A stretch of 64,000 bases of DNA from Richelia sinica FACHB-800 (GTDB lineage Bacteria > Cyanobacteriota > Cyanobacteriia > Cyanobacteriales > Nostocaceae). Position numbers and translations under genes: made by a program. Each line of letters starts with the position of its first letter. The stretch's first letter is position 1. The stretch spans positions 62,001 through 126,000 of the forward strand of contig NZ_JACJTT010000007.1 of the NCBI RefSeq assembly GCF_014698825.1, in the 5' to 3' direction. The notes below the pieces were generated by a model. It saw nothing but the letters and a program-made list of their open reading frames with translations. It had not been told where the DNA came from and made no database searches. Below, piece after piece: positions 54,931 to 64,000 of the stretch.

Positions 54931-55106
54931 AAACCTCATCTCAACTATCAGCAAATGATAAAAAATGTAAAATTTAATGCTCTAGATTCCAGAAAAATCA
55001 AAAATACATAATCGAAAATAGTCAAAGCTGTAAAACTTTATGCCAAAATTTAAACAGCTTTAGTACAAGCACGGTGGCAATAAACTTGTCTATCCAACTC
55101 GATTTC

Positions 55107-56855
55107 ATGACTACTACTGCGAATACCCAATTGCCAAATTTATTCCCTCAAAATCTGGAATCAATTAACCGCAGTACCTGGGCTTCAATGCCAACTCTAG
55201 ATGTTGAGTTGGTGTATACGCAAGATGGAGCAGGACGCTATCTGGCGTTTAATTGGCAGCATAGCGAACTTTTGGGGTGCAAAACTGAAAACATAGTTGA
55301 TGCACTCAATGAGGATGATATCTTTGTGCCGGTGGATAAAGTTGTTTACTTGGAACAATTGCACCGGATTTTGACAAGTTTGGTACCGGAAAGGGTTCAA
55401 TGCTGGTTTAAATGTCGTCAGGAATTATTAGAGTTGGAGTTGACAATCACTCCGATTATGCCTTGCTTGGGAGAAGCCGCGAATACGGTTTTGGTGATGG
55501 GTAGAGTGTTGCCAACCACAGCCAATGGTCTAGAGGTAGATAGGTCAGAAAATACACCCACACCTCTAGAGTTAACATTGCGATCGCAACAACACCAAAA
55601 ATTATTAAACAGAATCACCAGAAATATACGGCGGACTCTGGATCTAGACATTATTTGGCAGCAAACAGTTGATAATTTAGGTCACATACTCCAGCTAGAG
55701 CGCTGCGTTATCTGTCCCTACCAGCCCTCTAGCCCTACCCTACGCATCATTGCTGAATATCATCAGTCCCATTTAGCTCCTATTGTGGGTTCAGAGCTAG
55801 ATACATCTACTGAACCTGGGTTACTTCAAGCATTAACAACCCTAGAACCGATAGTCTTAGAAATACCTGGTTATACCAATAATCCCCAACAAAAAATATT
55901 AGTAATTGCTACTAGCTATCAAGACCAAGCCAACGGGTTAGCAATGCTCAGTCTGAGGCCAAATTGTTACCCTCTGACCCAAGCAGAAATAGAATTAGCA
56001 AAAGAAGTGGCAGATCAACTGGGAACAGCGATCGCTCATGCTACTTTGTATAAAGAACTAGAAGCCGCCAGACAAAAAGCAGAAGAAGCTTCCCGCTTAA
56101 AGAGTGAATTTCTAGCCAATGTCTCCCATGAAATTCGTACCCCTCTCAATGGCATGATTGGCTTCTTAAAGCTGATTTTAGAGGGTATGGCTGATGACCC
56201 GGAAGAGCAAAATCAATTTTTAACTGAAGCTCACGGTCTATCAATACATCTACTCAACATTCTCAACGACATTTTAGACATTGCCAAAATCGAAGCTGGC
56301 AAAATGGAATTGGACTGTGGGCCAGTGGCTTTGCATGAGTTATTTCACGATTTAGATAATTTCATGCGTCCCCAAGCCGAAATGCGAAATCTCAGCTTTG
56401 AGATGCAAATGCCTGCTACTTCCGATGAAGTAATTGTTCAAGGTAGTTACCAGCGGTTGTTACAAGTGATGTTGAACTTGGCGGGTAATGCCATAAAATT
56501 TACCCACGAAGGGGGCGTGACTATCTCTGCTGATGTGGTCATCAAAAAAACCAAAGGAAAATCAGCAAAATCAGGGCCTGGAATGGTCAGAGTACGTGTG
56601 GCAGACACTGGAATTGGTGTTTCTCTAGATAAACAAGACAAGCTCTTCCAATTATTCTCCCAAGTAGATGGTTCTCGCACTCGCTACTATGGTGGCACTG
56701 GCTTAGGTTTAACCATTTCCCAAAAGCTGATTGAAGCCATGGGGGGGGAAGTGCATTTTTACAGTTTAGGAGAAGGTCTTGGCTCCACAGTCACCTTTAC
56801 TGTGCCACTATATCAGCAGCCAGTTATCTGTTCACCTAATGAACCAGAAGCGTAA
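55107..56855 (+). CDS. PAS/GAF sensor histidine kinase
   Basis: 582 residues from ATG 55107 (MTTTANTQLPNLF); an in-frame GTG at 55074 would add 11. A PAS-like domain (about 30-135), a GAF domain (about 170-320, IWQQTVDNLGHILQLERCVI), then HisKA with HEIRTPLNG (His about 341) and HATPase with NLAGNAIKFTH, DTGIGV, GTGLGLTISQKLI. Soluble, no TM. A response regulator is not adjacent. An octamer repeat array starts 6 bases after its stop. Confidence 0.93.
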   Translation: MTTTANTQLPNLFPQNLESINRSTWASMPTLDVELVYTQDGAGRYLAFNWQHSELLGCKTENIVDALNEDDIFVPVDKVVYLEQLHRILTSLVPERVQCWFKCRQELLELELTITPIMPCLGEAANTVLVMGRVLPTTANGLEVDRSENTPTPLELTLRSQQHQKLLNRITRNIRRTLDLDIIWQQTVDNLGHILQLERCVICPYQPSSPTLRIIAEYHQSHLAPIVGSELDTSTEPGLLQALTTLEPIVLEIPGYTNNPQQKILVIATSYQDQANGLAMLSLRPNCYPLTQAEIELAKEVADQLGTAIAHATLYKELEAARQKAEEASRLKSEFLANVSHEIRTPLNGMIGFLKLILEGMADDPEEQNQFLTEAHGLSIHLLNILNDILDIAKIEAGKMELDCGPVALHELFHDLDNFMRPQAEMRNLSFEMQMPATSDEVIVQGSYQRLLQVMLNLAGNAIKFTHEGGVTISADVVIKKTKGKSAKSGPGMVRVRVADTGIGVSLDKQDKLFQLFSQVDGSRTRYYGGTGLGLTISQKLIEAMGGEVHFYSLGEGLGSTVTFTVPLYQQPVICSPNEPEA

Positions 56856-56860
56856 GGAAT

Positions 56861-56964
56861 TCAGAAGTTCAGAAGTTCAGAAGTTCAGAAGTCCAGAAGT
56901 TCAGAAGTTCAGAAGTTCAGAAGTTCAGAAGTTCAGAAGTTCAGAAGTTCAGAAGTTCAGAAGT
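56861..56964. repeat. 13 tandem octamers TCAGAAGT
   Basis: Thirteen units of TCAGAAGT in exact 8-base register, with a single CCAGAAGT variant at 56893. They begin 6 bases after the histidine kinase stop codon. 8-mer arrays expand by slippage. Confidence 0.95.
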
Positions 56965-57060
56965 ATGCCTCCGGCACGCTGCGCGAACAGAAGTATGGCT
57001 GATGCCTCCGGCACGCTGCGCGAACAGAAGTATGGCTGATGCCTCCGGCACGCTACCGCG
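56965..57060. repeat. 37-bp tandem unit of small dispersed repeat (2.6 copies)
   Basis: ATGCCTCCGGCACGCTGCGC recurs at 56965, 57002 and 57039 (period 37). Each copy carries the GCCTCCGGCACGCTGCGCGAAC motif seen in pieces at 4201, 35681, 52200 and 63852. It lies between the octamer array and its inverted partner. Confidence 0.9.
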
Positions 57061-57152
57061 AACGCCACGCTATGCCTATGGCACACTACGTCAACCTAAA
57101 CAGGAGTTTAACAACGCAACAATTCAGCCGTAATTGTATGAATGATTCTGTA

Positions 57153-57245
57153 ACTCCTGAACTCCTGCAACTCCTGAACTCCTGCAACTCCTGAACTCCT
57201 GCAACTCCTGAACTCCTGTAACTCCTGCAACTTCTGAACTTCTGT
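57153..57245. repeat. alternating 8/9-mer array ACTCCTGA / ACTCCTGCA
   Basis: Units alternate with a period of 17 from 57153 to 57129+; the last two are ACTTCTGA and ACTTCTGT. ACTTCTGA is the reverse complement of TCAGAAGT, so this array is inverted relative to 56861-56964. The rest of the gap 56856-57398 is repeat debris and the AT-rich upstream region of nfu. Confidence 0.9.
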
Positions 57246-57398
57246 CTTCTCCCCTCTGTTCCCTGTTCCCTGTCACCTAATTTAGCTAGGATCAACTTAA
57301 AACAGCGAGAAAATAAAATTTTCGGTATTTTGGTTAATGGGAAAGTTTTAATCTCAATTACCGATTACCAATTTCGTTAACTTACCAGGTCTAAAACA

Positions 57399-57629
57399 AT
57401 GGAACTCACAGTAGACAATGTAGAAACTGTATTAGATGAAATGCGCCCTTATCTCATGTCTGATGGTGGTAACGTGGAACTCGTGGAGTTAGATGGGCCT
57501 ATCGTAAAATTGCGGTTACAAGGTGCTTGCGGTTCCTGTCCCAGTTCGACTATGACCTTGAGAATGGGTATTGAACGCCGACTAAAGGAAATGATTCCCG
57601 AAATTGCTGAAGTAGAACAGGTTATCTAG
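57399..57629 (+). CDS. nfu: NifU-like iron-sulfur scaffold (Nfu)
   Basis: 76 residues, the Nfu-type C-terminal domain alone. [21 protein letters not shown], then [21 protein letters not shown] with the CxxC Fe-S ligand motif. It assembles and hands over 4Fe-4S or 2Fe-2S clusters, in cyanobacteria for photosystem I and ferredoxin. Typical length for cyanobacterial NfuA/CnfU. It is upstream of GH57. Confidence 0.95.
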   Translation: MELTVDNVETVLDEMRPYLMSDGGNVELVELDGPIVKLRLQGACGSCPSSTMTLRMGIERRLKEMIPEIAEVEQVI

Positions 57630-57769
57630 AACTAGGGGATGGGAAGGGAGTGATAATTAACTGTCACCCTTCTGGGAAACTAGGGTAATAAATGTGAATT
57701 GCGATCGCACACAATTTATGATTGATAATTCAAGATTATCGATCTAATCCCAAATTCTGATCACTCCCT

Positions 57770-60007
57770 ATGTCCCACCCCCTTTATGTGGCTTTTATCT
57801 GGCATCAGCATCAGCCACTATACAAATCTCCAGAAACTAGCACTTCCCTATTATCCAGCAGTCAAAACTATCATCTACCTTGGGTGCGCTTGCATGGTAC
57901 TAAGGATTATCTAGATTTAGTTTTACTGCTAGAACAGTATCCCAAATTACACCAAACAGTAAATTTGGTACCATCCTTAATCTTGCAATTAGAAGATTAT
58001 ATTGCTGGTACAGCATTAGACCCTTATTTGAAAGCTAGTCTGACTCCTGTGGAACAGTTAACCCAGGAACAGAAAGAATTTATTATTGAACATTTTTTTG
58101 ATGCTAATCACCACACATTAATTGACCCCCATCCTCGCTATGCTGATTTGTACCACCAACGGCAGGAAAAAGGGCAAACTTGGTGTTTAAATAATTGGCA
58201 ATTACCAGACTATGGAGACTTACTCGCTTGGCACAACTTAGCCTGGATTGACCCCTTATTTTGGGATGACCCAGAAATTAGCGCCTGGTTAAAACAGGGC
58301 AAGAATTTTAGTTTAAGCGATCGCCAAAGAATTTACTCAAAACAAAAAGAAATTCTCAGCCGCATTATTCCCCAACACCGGAAAATGCAGCAAAATGGGC
58401 AAATTGAAGTGACCACAACGCCCTACACCCACCCCATTATGCCCCTGTTGGCGGATACTAACTCTGGGCGGGTAGCAGTGCCACACATGACATTACCTGA
58501 AAATCGTTTTCAGTGGGCAGAAGATATTCCCCGCCATTTACGCAAAGCTTGGGATTTATATACAGATAGATTTGGTATAGAACCTCGTGGTTTATGGCCT
58601 TCTGAACAATCCGTTAGCCCGGAAATCTTGCCATACATCATTAAACAAGGATTCCAATGGATTTGCTCAGATGAAGCTGTTTTAGGGTGGACTCTCAGAC
58701 ACTTTTTCCACCGTGATGGGGCTGGGAATGTTTTAGAACCAGAATTGCTATATCGTCCCTATCGCTTACAGACCCCCGCAGGTGATTTATCAATAGTTTT
58801 CCGTGACCATAGATTATCTGACTTAATCGGCTTTACCTACGGGTCAATGCCAGCTAAACAAGCAGCGGCAGACTTAGTGGGACATTTGCAAGCGATCGCT
58901 AAAATGCAAAGAGAACACCCCAGTGACCAACCTTGGTTAGTCACCATCGCCCTAGATGGAGAAAACTGCTGGGAATTTTATCCCCAAGACGGCAAACCCT
59001 TCCTAGAAGCCCTCTATCAAAACCTAAGCAACGACCCCCGCCTCCAACTCGTTACCGTTTCTGAATTCCTCGAAAAATTCCCAGCCACCGCCACCATTCC
59101 CAGTGAACAACTCCATAGTGGGTCTTGGGTTGATGGTAGTTTCACCACCTGGATCGGCGACCCCGCCAAAAATCGTGCCTGGGACTATCTCACCCATGCC
59201 AGACAAGTTTTAGCCAATCATCCCGAAGCCACAGAAGAAAATAACCCCGCAGCTTGGGAAGCCTTATATGCAGCCGAAGGTTCCGATTGGTTTTGGTGGT
59301 TTGGTGAAGGCCATTCCTCCAATCAAGATGCCATCTTTGACCAATTGTTTCGAGAACATCTTTACGGCATTTATAAAGCCTTAAACGAAACCATTCCCGC
59401 CTATTTGAAAAAACCCGTAGAAGTTCATACTGCACGGACAGATCATAAACCCACAAGCTTTATTCACCCCATAATTGATGGCAAAGGCGACGAACAAGAT
59501 TGGGACAAAGCCGGACGCATAGAAATTGGTGGTGCTAGGGGAACAATGCACAACAGTAGCACCGTCCAAAGACTGTGGTACGGGGTAGACCACCTCAACT
59601 TTTACCTGCGAGTAGACTTTAAAAGTGGTGTTGTACCAGGAAAAGACCTACCAGCAGAATTAAATTTACTCTGGTTTTATCCAGATAAAACCATGGTTAA
59701 TAGTCCCATTCCCTTAGCGGAAGTGCCAGACATTGCCCCAGCTAATTACCTATACCATCATCATTTGGAAATTAACTTATTAACCCAATCTGTTCTCTTT
59801 CGTGAAGCTGGGGAAAACTATCAATGGCACCCCCGCACCAGTCGGGCCCAAGCTACTTACAAAAACTGTTTAGAAATAGCAGTACCCTGGGCTGATTTAC
59901 AAGTGCCTCCAGATTATCCTCTCCGCCTCATTTTAGTCCTGGCAGATGAAGGGCGTTTTTGTAATTATTTCCCGGAAACTGCTCTGATTCCCATAGAAGT
60001 TCCCTAA
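57770..60007 (+). CDS. GH57 glycoside hydrolase (alpha-glucan type) with C-terminal beta domain
   Basis: 745 residues. GH57 fold start LYVAFIWHQHQPLYKSPE; catalytic nucleophile Glu about 279 in GLWPSEQSVSPE; second acid Asp about 396 in IALDGENCWEFYPQDG. The GH57 domain ends near 560. Residues 575-745 form a beta-rich domain (RIEIGGARGTMHNSSTVQRLWYGVDHL ... LEIAVPWADLQVPPDYPLRLIL). It likely acts on glycogen or starch-like glucan as amylase, branching enzyme or glucanotransferase. A terminator follows at 60041. Confidence 0.93.
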   Translation: MSHPLYVAFIWHQHQPLYKSPETSTSLLSSSQNYHLPWVRLHGTKDYLDLVLLLEQYPKLHQTVNLVPSLILQLEDYIAGTALDPYLKASLTPVEQLTQEQKEFIIEHFFDANHHTLIDPHPRYADLYHQRQEKGQTWCLNNWQLPDYGDLLAWHNLAWIDPLFWDDPEISAWLKQGKNFSLSDRQRIYSKQKEILSRIIPQHRKMQQNGQIEVTTTPYTHPIMPLLADTNSGRVAVPHMTLPENRFQWAEDIPRHLRKAWDLYTDRFGIEPRGLWPSEQSVSPEILPYIIKQGFQWICSDEAVLGWTLRHFFHRDGAGNVLEPELLYRPYRLQTPAGDLSIVFRDHRLSDLIGFTYGSMPAKQAAADLVGHLQAIAKMQREHPSDQPWLVTIALDGENCWEFYPQDGKPFLEALYQNLSNDPRLQLVTVSEFLEKFPATATIPSEQLHSGSWVDGSFTTWIGDPAKNRAWDYLTHARQVLANHPEATEENNPAAWEALYAAEGSDWFWWFGEGHSSNQDAIFDQLFREHLYGIYKALNETIPAYLKKPVEVHTARTDHKPTSFIHPIIDGKGDEQDWDKAGRIEIGGARGTMHNSSTVQRLWYGVDHLNFYLRVDFKSGVVPGKDLPAELNLLWFYPDKTMVNSPIPLAEVPDIAPANYLYHHHLEINLLTQSVLFREAGENYQWHPRTSRAQATYKNCLEIAVPWADLQVPPDYPLRLILVLADEGRFCNYFPETALIPIEVP

Positions 60008-60040
60008 TGTCAACCCCTGGCAAAAGGTATGTTTTTTCTT

Positions 60041-60081
60041 GACTGTAGAGGCGTTTAATATAGCGTTTCTACAGTCTTTTT
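60041..60081 (+). terminator. terminator of the GH57 gene
   Basis: GACTGTAGA (60041-60049) pairs exactly with TCTACAGTC (60068-60076), followed by five T. It lies 34 bases after the stop. The remaining gap to 60333 (326 bases in all) is AT-rich with no gene seen. Confidence 0.9.
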
Positions 60082-60333
60082 AAGCGTTTAAGGTGAAAAA
60101 TTTGCTTATTTTCTGCATCTACCTAACATAGTTCTCAAGGCAGAAATGAAAATCATAAAAACACATAAACTTCATACTCTAGGGTAGCTCGTCAGGAACA
60201 ATTTCATAAAATTTTGGTTATTTTAAAATGAAAGACACCATAGTATCAAACAGACAAATATTTTGCAGCAGCTAATGGCACTAAACCGTAGATCGCATAA
60301 AATTGAAAATATAAATATGCTGTACCAAACACA

Positions 60334-61404
60334 ATGAACCGCTTCGCTCATAACATCACTAATCTCAGGGATTATAATTTACAGCATACTCAGCTTAGTC
60401 AAATGTGTGGTTCTAAGCTGCTATTTCGTGGTTGTTATCAAATTTTACGAGTTTTAGGAAGGGGTGGCTTTGGGATTACCTTTTTAGCTCAAAATATGGT
60501 GTTACCAGGTCAACCTTTATGTGTTATTAAACAGCTTTGCCCTAAAATTACCAATGATAAAATCTGGAGAAGAGCTTGCCAACGCTTTGAAATTGAAGCT
60601 AAAACTTTAGCTCAATTAGGCAGCCATGCACAAATTCCCATGCTGATAGACTATTTTGAAGGCAATGGGGAATTGTATTTAGTCCAAGAATATATTCCTG
60701 GGTATACTCTAGCCAGAGAGGTCAGAAAAAATGGTGTTAAAACTGAATTAGAAGTTAAAAATTTTTTACGGGAAGTATTACCAGTTTTAAATTATCTCCA
60801 TCAACAACATGTCATTCATCGCGATATTAAGCCACAAAATCTATTGCGATGCGAAGAAGACCAAAGAATTGTCTTGATTGATTTTGGCGCTGTCAAAGAA
60901 AAACTAGTACAAAATAGTTCTCATTCTAGTCATCTTGCTTCAACTAATTTTATTGGGACAATGGGCTTTGCCCCACCAGAACAGTTATCACTACGTCCAG
61001 TTTATGCTAGTGATATTTATGCTTTAGGAATAACTTGTATTTATTTATTAACTGGTAGAGGCCCATTAGACTTTGATTATAATCTCAATACTGGAGAATT
61101 ATTTTGGCAACAGAGTGTGAGAGTTAGCTCTGATTTTGCTAGGATTCTAGATAAAATGGTCAAAGCTTCTTTGCACGAAAGATTTAAAAGTGCTCATGAA
61201 GTGATGGTAGCTTTAGATTGGGAAAATTCTTGGTATAAGTTGAATAGTTGTTTAACAAATCAACCATGTAGTCACACAAATCTACAAGTGCAGGAAACAT
61301 CATCAGAATATATGTCACCTGCGACTCGCACAGCATTAGCTATTCGTTCTCGGAGAACTAGACATAAAAAATATCGCTCTTTCAGCAATTTTCATCCCCT
61401 CTGA
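60334..61404 (+). CDS. Ser/Thr protein kinase, catalytic domain only
   Basis: 356 residues. No zinc ribbon; a short N-terminal lead (1-30) is followed by the kinase domain (about 33-300): GRGGFGITF, CVIKQL (Lys), HRDIKPQN, DFGAVKEK, then MGFAPPEQL and a CaMK-like C-lobe. The C-terminal 55 residues are polar and end in RSRRTRHKKYRSF, no TM. It precedes the kinase-WD40 gene by 382 bases on the same strand. Probably cytoplasmic. Confidence 0.9.
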   Translation: MNRFAHNITNLRDYNLQHTQLSQMCGSKLLFRGCYQILRVLGRGGFGITFLAQNMVLPGQPLCVIKQLCPKITNDKIWRRACQRFEIEAKTLAQLGSHAQIPMLIDYFEGNGELYLVQEYIPGYTLAREVRKNGVKTELEVKNFLREVLPVLNYLHQQHVIHRDIKPQNLLRCEEDQRIVLIDFGAVKEKLVQNSSHSSHLASTNFIGTMGFAPPEQLSLRPVYASDIYALGITCIYLLTGRGPLDFDYNLNTGELFWQQSVRVSSDFARILDKMVKASLHERFKSAHEVMVALDWENSWYKLNSCLTNQPCSHTNLQVQETSSEYMSPATRTALAIRSRRTRHKKYRSFSNFHPL

Positions 61405-61786
61405 AGATTTTTTCATTAAAGCATGAAAATCTACACACATTAAACTATTATCGTGTAATCATCAACTATCAAGCTAAAAACTTAATTTATTCAAATCTTC
61501 CAGTTTGCTATTTTTTTTAAAGTATTTATATATAGCAAATCTCATAGAGGTATATTCATCATTCCTTCAATTCAGTTGAGATATAATCAAAAATATATTT
61601 TTTAGACTCTCATGTTTTTCCTATTTTAGGAGAAATTACTATTATCTACACATGTTAAATATCACTAGTAATTCCCCAAATTATACCCAGGTATTGCTAC
61701 TAAATCAATCCATGAGAGTTGATTTTTTTGGGGAACATGCAGTATAAACTCAGCGAAATTTGTCATGGAATCGCACCTATCAAGCC
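61405..61786. other. gap between the two right-hand kinases
   Basis: 382 bases, strongly AT-rich. A reading frame on the other strand (61665-61976) overlaps the next gene and is a shadow. AGGAG at 61628 lies upstream. A pair AGATTTTTTCAT / ATGAAAATCT just after the previous stop may terminate it. Confidence 0.4.
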
Positions 61787-63832
61787 ATGATTTGTTGCTT
61801 AAATCCCGATTGCCCAAATCCCCAGAATAAAGATGGTAATAAAGTTTGTCAAAGTTGCAACACTCCCTTAGTGCCGCTTTTACGAAATCGCTTTCGTGTG
61901 ATTCGGGTACTTTCCGATGAAGGAGGATTTGGCAGAACTTATTTATCAGAAGATATTGATAAATTAAATGAACCATGTGTCATTAAACAATTAGCACCAA
62001 AATTTAATGGCACCTGGTCACAGAAGAAAGCAATGCAGTTGTTTGCAGAAGAAGCTAAACGATTGCAAGAGTTAGGTGAACATCCGCAAATACCTACATT
62101 AATAGCGTATTTTGAACAAGATGATTGTTTATATTTAGTCCAGCAGTTTATTAATGGTAATAATCTTTTAAAGGAGTTACAGCAGCGTAAAAATTATAAA
62201 GATTGGGATATTCAATCTATTTTGCTGGATTTATTGCCAGTAATTAAATTCATTCATGACCGGGGGGTAATTCATCGAGATATTAAGCCAGAAAATATTA
62301 TTCGTCGTCAAAGCGATGGAAGGTTAACGCTGATTGATTTTGGTTCTTCTAAACAATTGAGGGCAAGAGTAAAGAGAAAAGTTGGTACTTCTATTGGTTC
62401 ACATGGCTATTCTCCCATTGAACAAATCCGCGATGGCAAAGCATATCCATCCAGTGATTTATTTAGTTTGGGTGCAACTTGTTTTCATTTATTGACTGGC
62501 ATTTCACCTTTCCAATTATGGATGGAACATGGTTATGGCTGGGTAACATCGTGGCAGAATTATTTACGATGTCCCTTAAGTCAAGAATTAGTTTATGTCA
62601 TTGACAAGTTTTTACAAAAAGATATTCAAAATCGTTATCAATCAGCGGATGAAGCTATTAAGGATTTAACAAAGCACCATAATTATTTACTACCTCCAGC
62701 TAATAATACTATTACTCAAGCAATTCCTCAGAAAAAGTTAACTACTGGTATAGGATATGGAATTTTAAGAAATTGCTTTTTAGTTTTAGGAACATTTTTC
62801 TTTTTTGCGATGGGTGATGCTGGATATGAACAATTAAAACGGTTACAAATCACCATCGCTTCGAGTTTTAGCGAAACCCATAATAGTACAACTACTACAA
62901 CTACAAAGGATGCTGTATTACATCAATCAGCAAAATTGTCTGCGGACAAGGTGAATTTAATCAAAACTCTTCCTGGTCATGAAGATTCTGTTGTATCTGT
63001 CACTGTGAGTCCAGATGGCAAAATCATTGCTAGTGGTGGAAATCACATGATTAAATTATGGAATTTGGCTACAGGTAAGGAAATCTCGACTTTGAAGGGA
63101 CATTCACAAACTGTTAATGTAGTGGCTATTACCCCTAATGGTAAAACCTTAGTGAGTGGTAGTGATGATAGTAAGATTAAAATTTGGAATTTAAGTAATA
63201 AAAAGCTGATTCACACTTTACCTGGCCATGGTGATTCAGTACATACTTTGGCTATTAGTAATGATGGTAATACTTTGGTAAGTGGTGCAGATGATTACAC
63301 GATTAAGGTATGGAATTTAGGGAATAGGCAGTTAAGTCGGACTTTAACAGGACATTCTTTTTGGGTAAGGTCTGTGGCTATTAGTCCTGATGGTATGACT
63401 TTAGCTAGCGGTGGGTTTGATAATTTTATCAAGTTGTGGGATATGGCTGAGGGAAAATCTATCTATACTTTCCCTCGTAATTCCCAAACTGTGACGGTGG
63501 TGGCTTTTAGTGCAGATGGAAAGATTTTAGCAAGTGGTAGTCGCGATCGCACGATTAGGTTATGGAATGTGGCCACAAAAGCTGAAATCCATGTTTTACT
63601 AGGACATACCAACACTGTCACCACTGTGGCTTTTAGTCCTGATGGGAAGATTTTGGCTAGTGGTAGTCGTGACCATACCATTAAGTTATGGGATGTGATG
63701 ACTGGTAAAGAAATTCCTACGTCGATGAAACACGGTAATACAGTCACTTCCCTAGCTTTTAGTGGAGATGGAAAAACTTTGGTCAGTGGTGGGGAGGATA
63801 ATCAAATTAAGATTTGGCGTTTGTTTGAATAG
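61787..63832 (+). CDS. Ser/Thr protein kinase with C-terminal seven-repeat WD40 domain
   Basis: 681 residues from ATG 61787 (MICCLNPDCPNPQ); an upstream TTG is rejected. Zinc ribbon (CLNPDC ... CQSC), kinase domain about 34-305 with DEGGFGRTYL, CVIKQL, HRDIKPEN, DFGSSKQL; TM helix about 333-350 (NCFLVLGTFFFFAMGDAGY). Seven WD40 units from about 400 to the end: LPGHEDS, LKGHSQT, LPGHGDS, LTGHSFW, FPRNSQT, LLGHTNT, MKHGNT, each with ASGxxDxxIKLW. The propeller would be on the other side of the membrane. This kinase type is known from Anabaena (PknD-like context is not shown here). Confidence 0.93.
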   Translation: MICCLNPDCPNPQNKDGNKVCQSCNTPLVPLLRNRFRVIRVLSDEGGFGRTYLSEDIDKLNEPCVIKQLAPKFNGTWSQKKAMQLFAEEAKRLQELGEHPQIPTLIAYFEQDDCLYLVQQFINGNNLLKELQQRKNYKDWDIQSILLDLLPVIKFIHDRGVIHRDIKPENIIRRQSDGRLTLIDFGSSKQLRARVKRKVGTSIGSHGYSPIEQIRDGKAYPSSDLFSLGATCFHLLTGISPFQLWMEHGYGWVTSWQNYLRCPLSQELVYVIDKFLQKDIQNRYQSADEAIKDLTKHHNYLLPPANNTITQAIPQKKLTTGIGYGILRNCFLVLGTFFFFAMGDAGYEQLKRLQITIASSFSETHNSTTTTTTKDAVLHQSAKLSADKVNLIKTLPGHEDSVVSVTVSPDGKIIASGGNHMIKLWNLATGKEISTLKGHSQTVNVVAITPNGKTLVSGSDDSKIKIWNLSNKKLIHTLPGHGDSVHTLAISNDGNTLVSGADDYTIKVWNLGNRQLSRTLTGHSFWVRSVAISPDGMTLASGGFDNFIKLWDMAEGKSIYTFPRNSQTVTVVAFSADGKILASGSRDRTIRLWNVATKAEIHVLLGHTNTVTTVAFSPDGKILASGSRDHTIKLWDVMTGKEIPTSMKHGNTVTSLAFSGDGKTLVSGGEDNQIKIWRLFE

Positions 63833-63851
63833 AATTGCTTTTGTTTCGCGC

Positions 63852-63902
63852 ATATGCCGTAGGCATTCTCGTTCGCGTTAGCGTCTGCGAAGGAGAAGGG
63901 TA
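63852..63902. repeat. small palindromic dispersed repeat
   Basis: CGCATATGCCGTAGGCATTC, then TCGTTCGCGTTAGCGTCTGC are palindrome pieces shared in type with 4201-4270 and 56965-57090. It begins 20 bases after the kinase-WD40 stop. Confidence 0.7.
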
Positions 63903-63946
63903 GACGCAAAAGGTTTTAACTTTTAATTGGTATTAGTTGTATACCC

Positions 63947-63998
63947 AAAAAAAGAGAGTGGGAGGAGGCATTATCAAGCGCCTGTCATCTCCCACTCT
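63947..63998 (-). terminator. terminator of a gene beyond the right edge (minus strand)
   Basis: AGAGTGGGAG (63955-63964) pairs with CTCCCACTCT (63989-63998). An inner AGGC/GCCT pair lies in the loop. On the minus strand the stem is followed by CTTTTTTT (A-run 63947-63953). So a minus-strand gene or RNA should end just past base 64000. Confidence 0.85.
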
Positions 63999-64000
63999 AC

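Noticed and set aside
56861-57245. Possible CRISPR array or coding repeat protein
   Set aside because: Octamers without spacers; the open frame of 86 codons exists only because the repeat has no stop.
61665-61976. 103-codon minus-strand frame
   Set aside because: It lies antisense over the start of the kinase-WD40 gene, whose zinc ribbon and kinase motifs are unambiguous.

Overview
The window is chromosomal DNA of a cyanobacterium, most likely a filamentous member of the Nostocales. The cyanobacterial markers are psbH, psbN, petB, petD, petG, cytM, a DUF3288 protein, a DUF3370 protein and a GH57 glucanotransferase-like protein. The palindrome GCGATCGC (HIP1) recurs throughout. The DNA is AT-rich and full of short tandem heptamer/octamer arrays and small dispersed palindromic repeats typical of Nostoc/Anabaena-type genomes. 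The genus cannot be fixed from the sequence alone.

Layout. 1-7.5 kb is accessory: a PAS histidine kinase cut by the left edge, a small secreted protein, then an EACC1-like small membrane protein, a CHAT protease and a STAND NTPase with TPRs that looks like a conflict (programmed cell death) system, followed by an Rpn-type nuclease. The CHAT-STAND gene is damaged: it carries a perfect 147-bp in-frame duplication over the catalytic His segment and is split by a 194-bp MITE with 13-bp inverted ends and an 8-bp target duplication. 7.5-11.9 kb is housekeeping (DUF2288, tRNA-Ala, hisF, ruvB). 12-17 kb holds two paralogous Ser/Thr kinases around a small membrane protein. 17-23.5 kb has an LD-carboxypeptidase, an SMR exporter, a sugar kinase/nucleotidyltransferase pair, a possible unannotated RNA with a strong terminator, a pentapeptide protein and a Mn/Fe/Zn-type ABC transporter.

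23.8-48.4 kb is mostly core: rpsU, pth, tatA, psbH/psbN, a site-2 protease, a Ctp protease, petBD, an anti-sigma factor, clpC, MlaD/MlaF-type lipid transport, a CRTISO-like oxidoreductase, hisH, rsmD, petG, cytM, lptC with a LabA-like NYN gene, and metG. 48.4-64 kb mixes core genes (lepA, nfu, GH57) with signalling genes: three more Ser/Thr kinases, one fused to a seven-repeat WD40 propeller, and a GAF histidine kinase.

Main themes are photosynthetic electron transport (petB/petD/petG/cytM), envelope biogenesis (Mla, Lpt, LD-carboxypeptidase) and dense signalling (five Ser/Thr kinases, two histidine kinases, one RsbW-like protein). Repeats are active throughout: heptamer arrays supply the stop codons of two genes, and octamer arrays sit directly after two others. 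Three genes below 60 codons (rpsU, psbN, petG) were read directly from the sequence.
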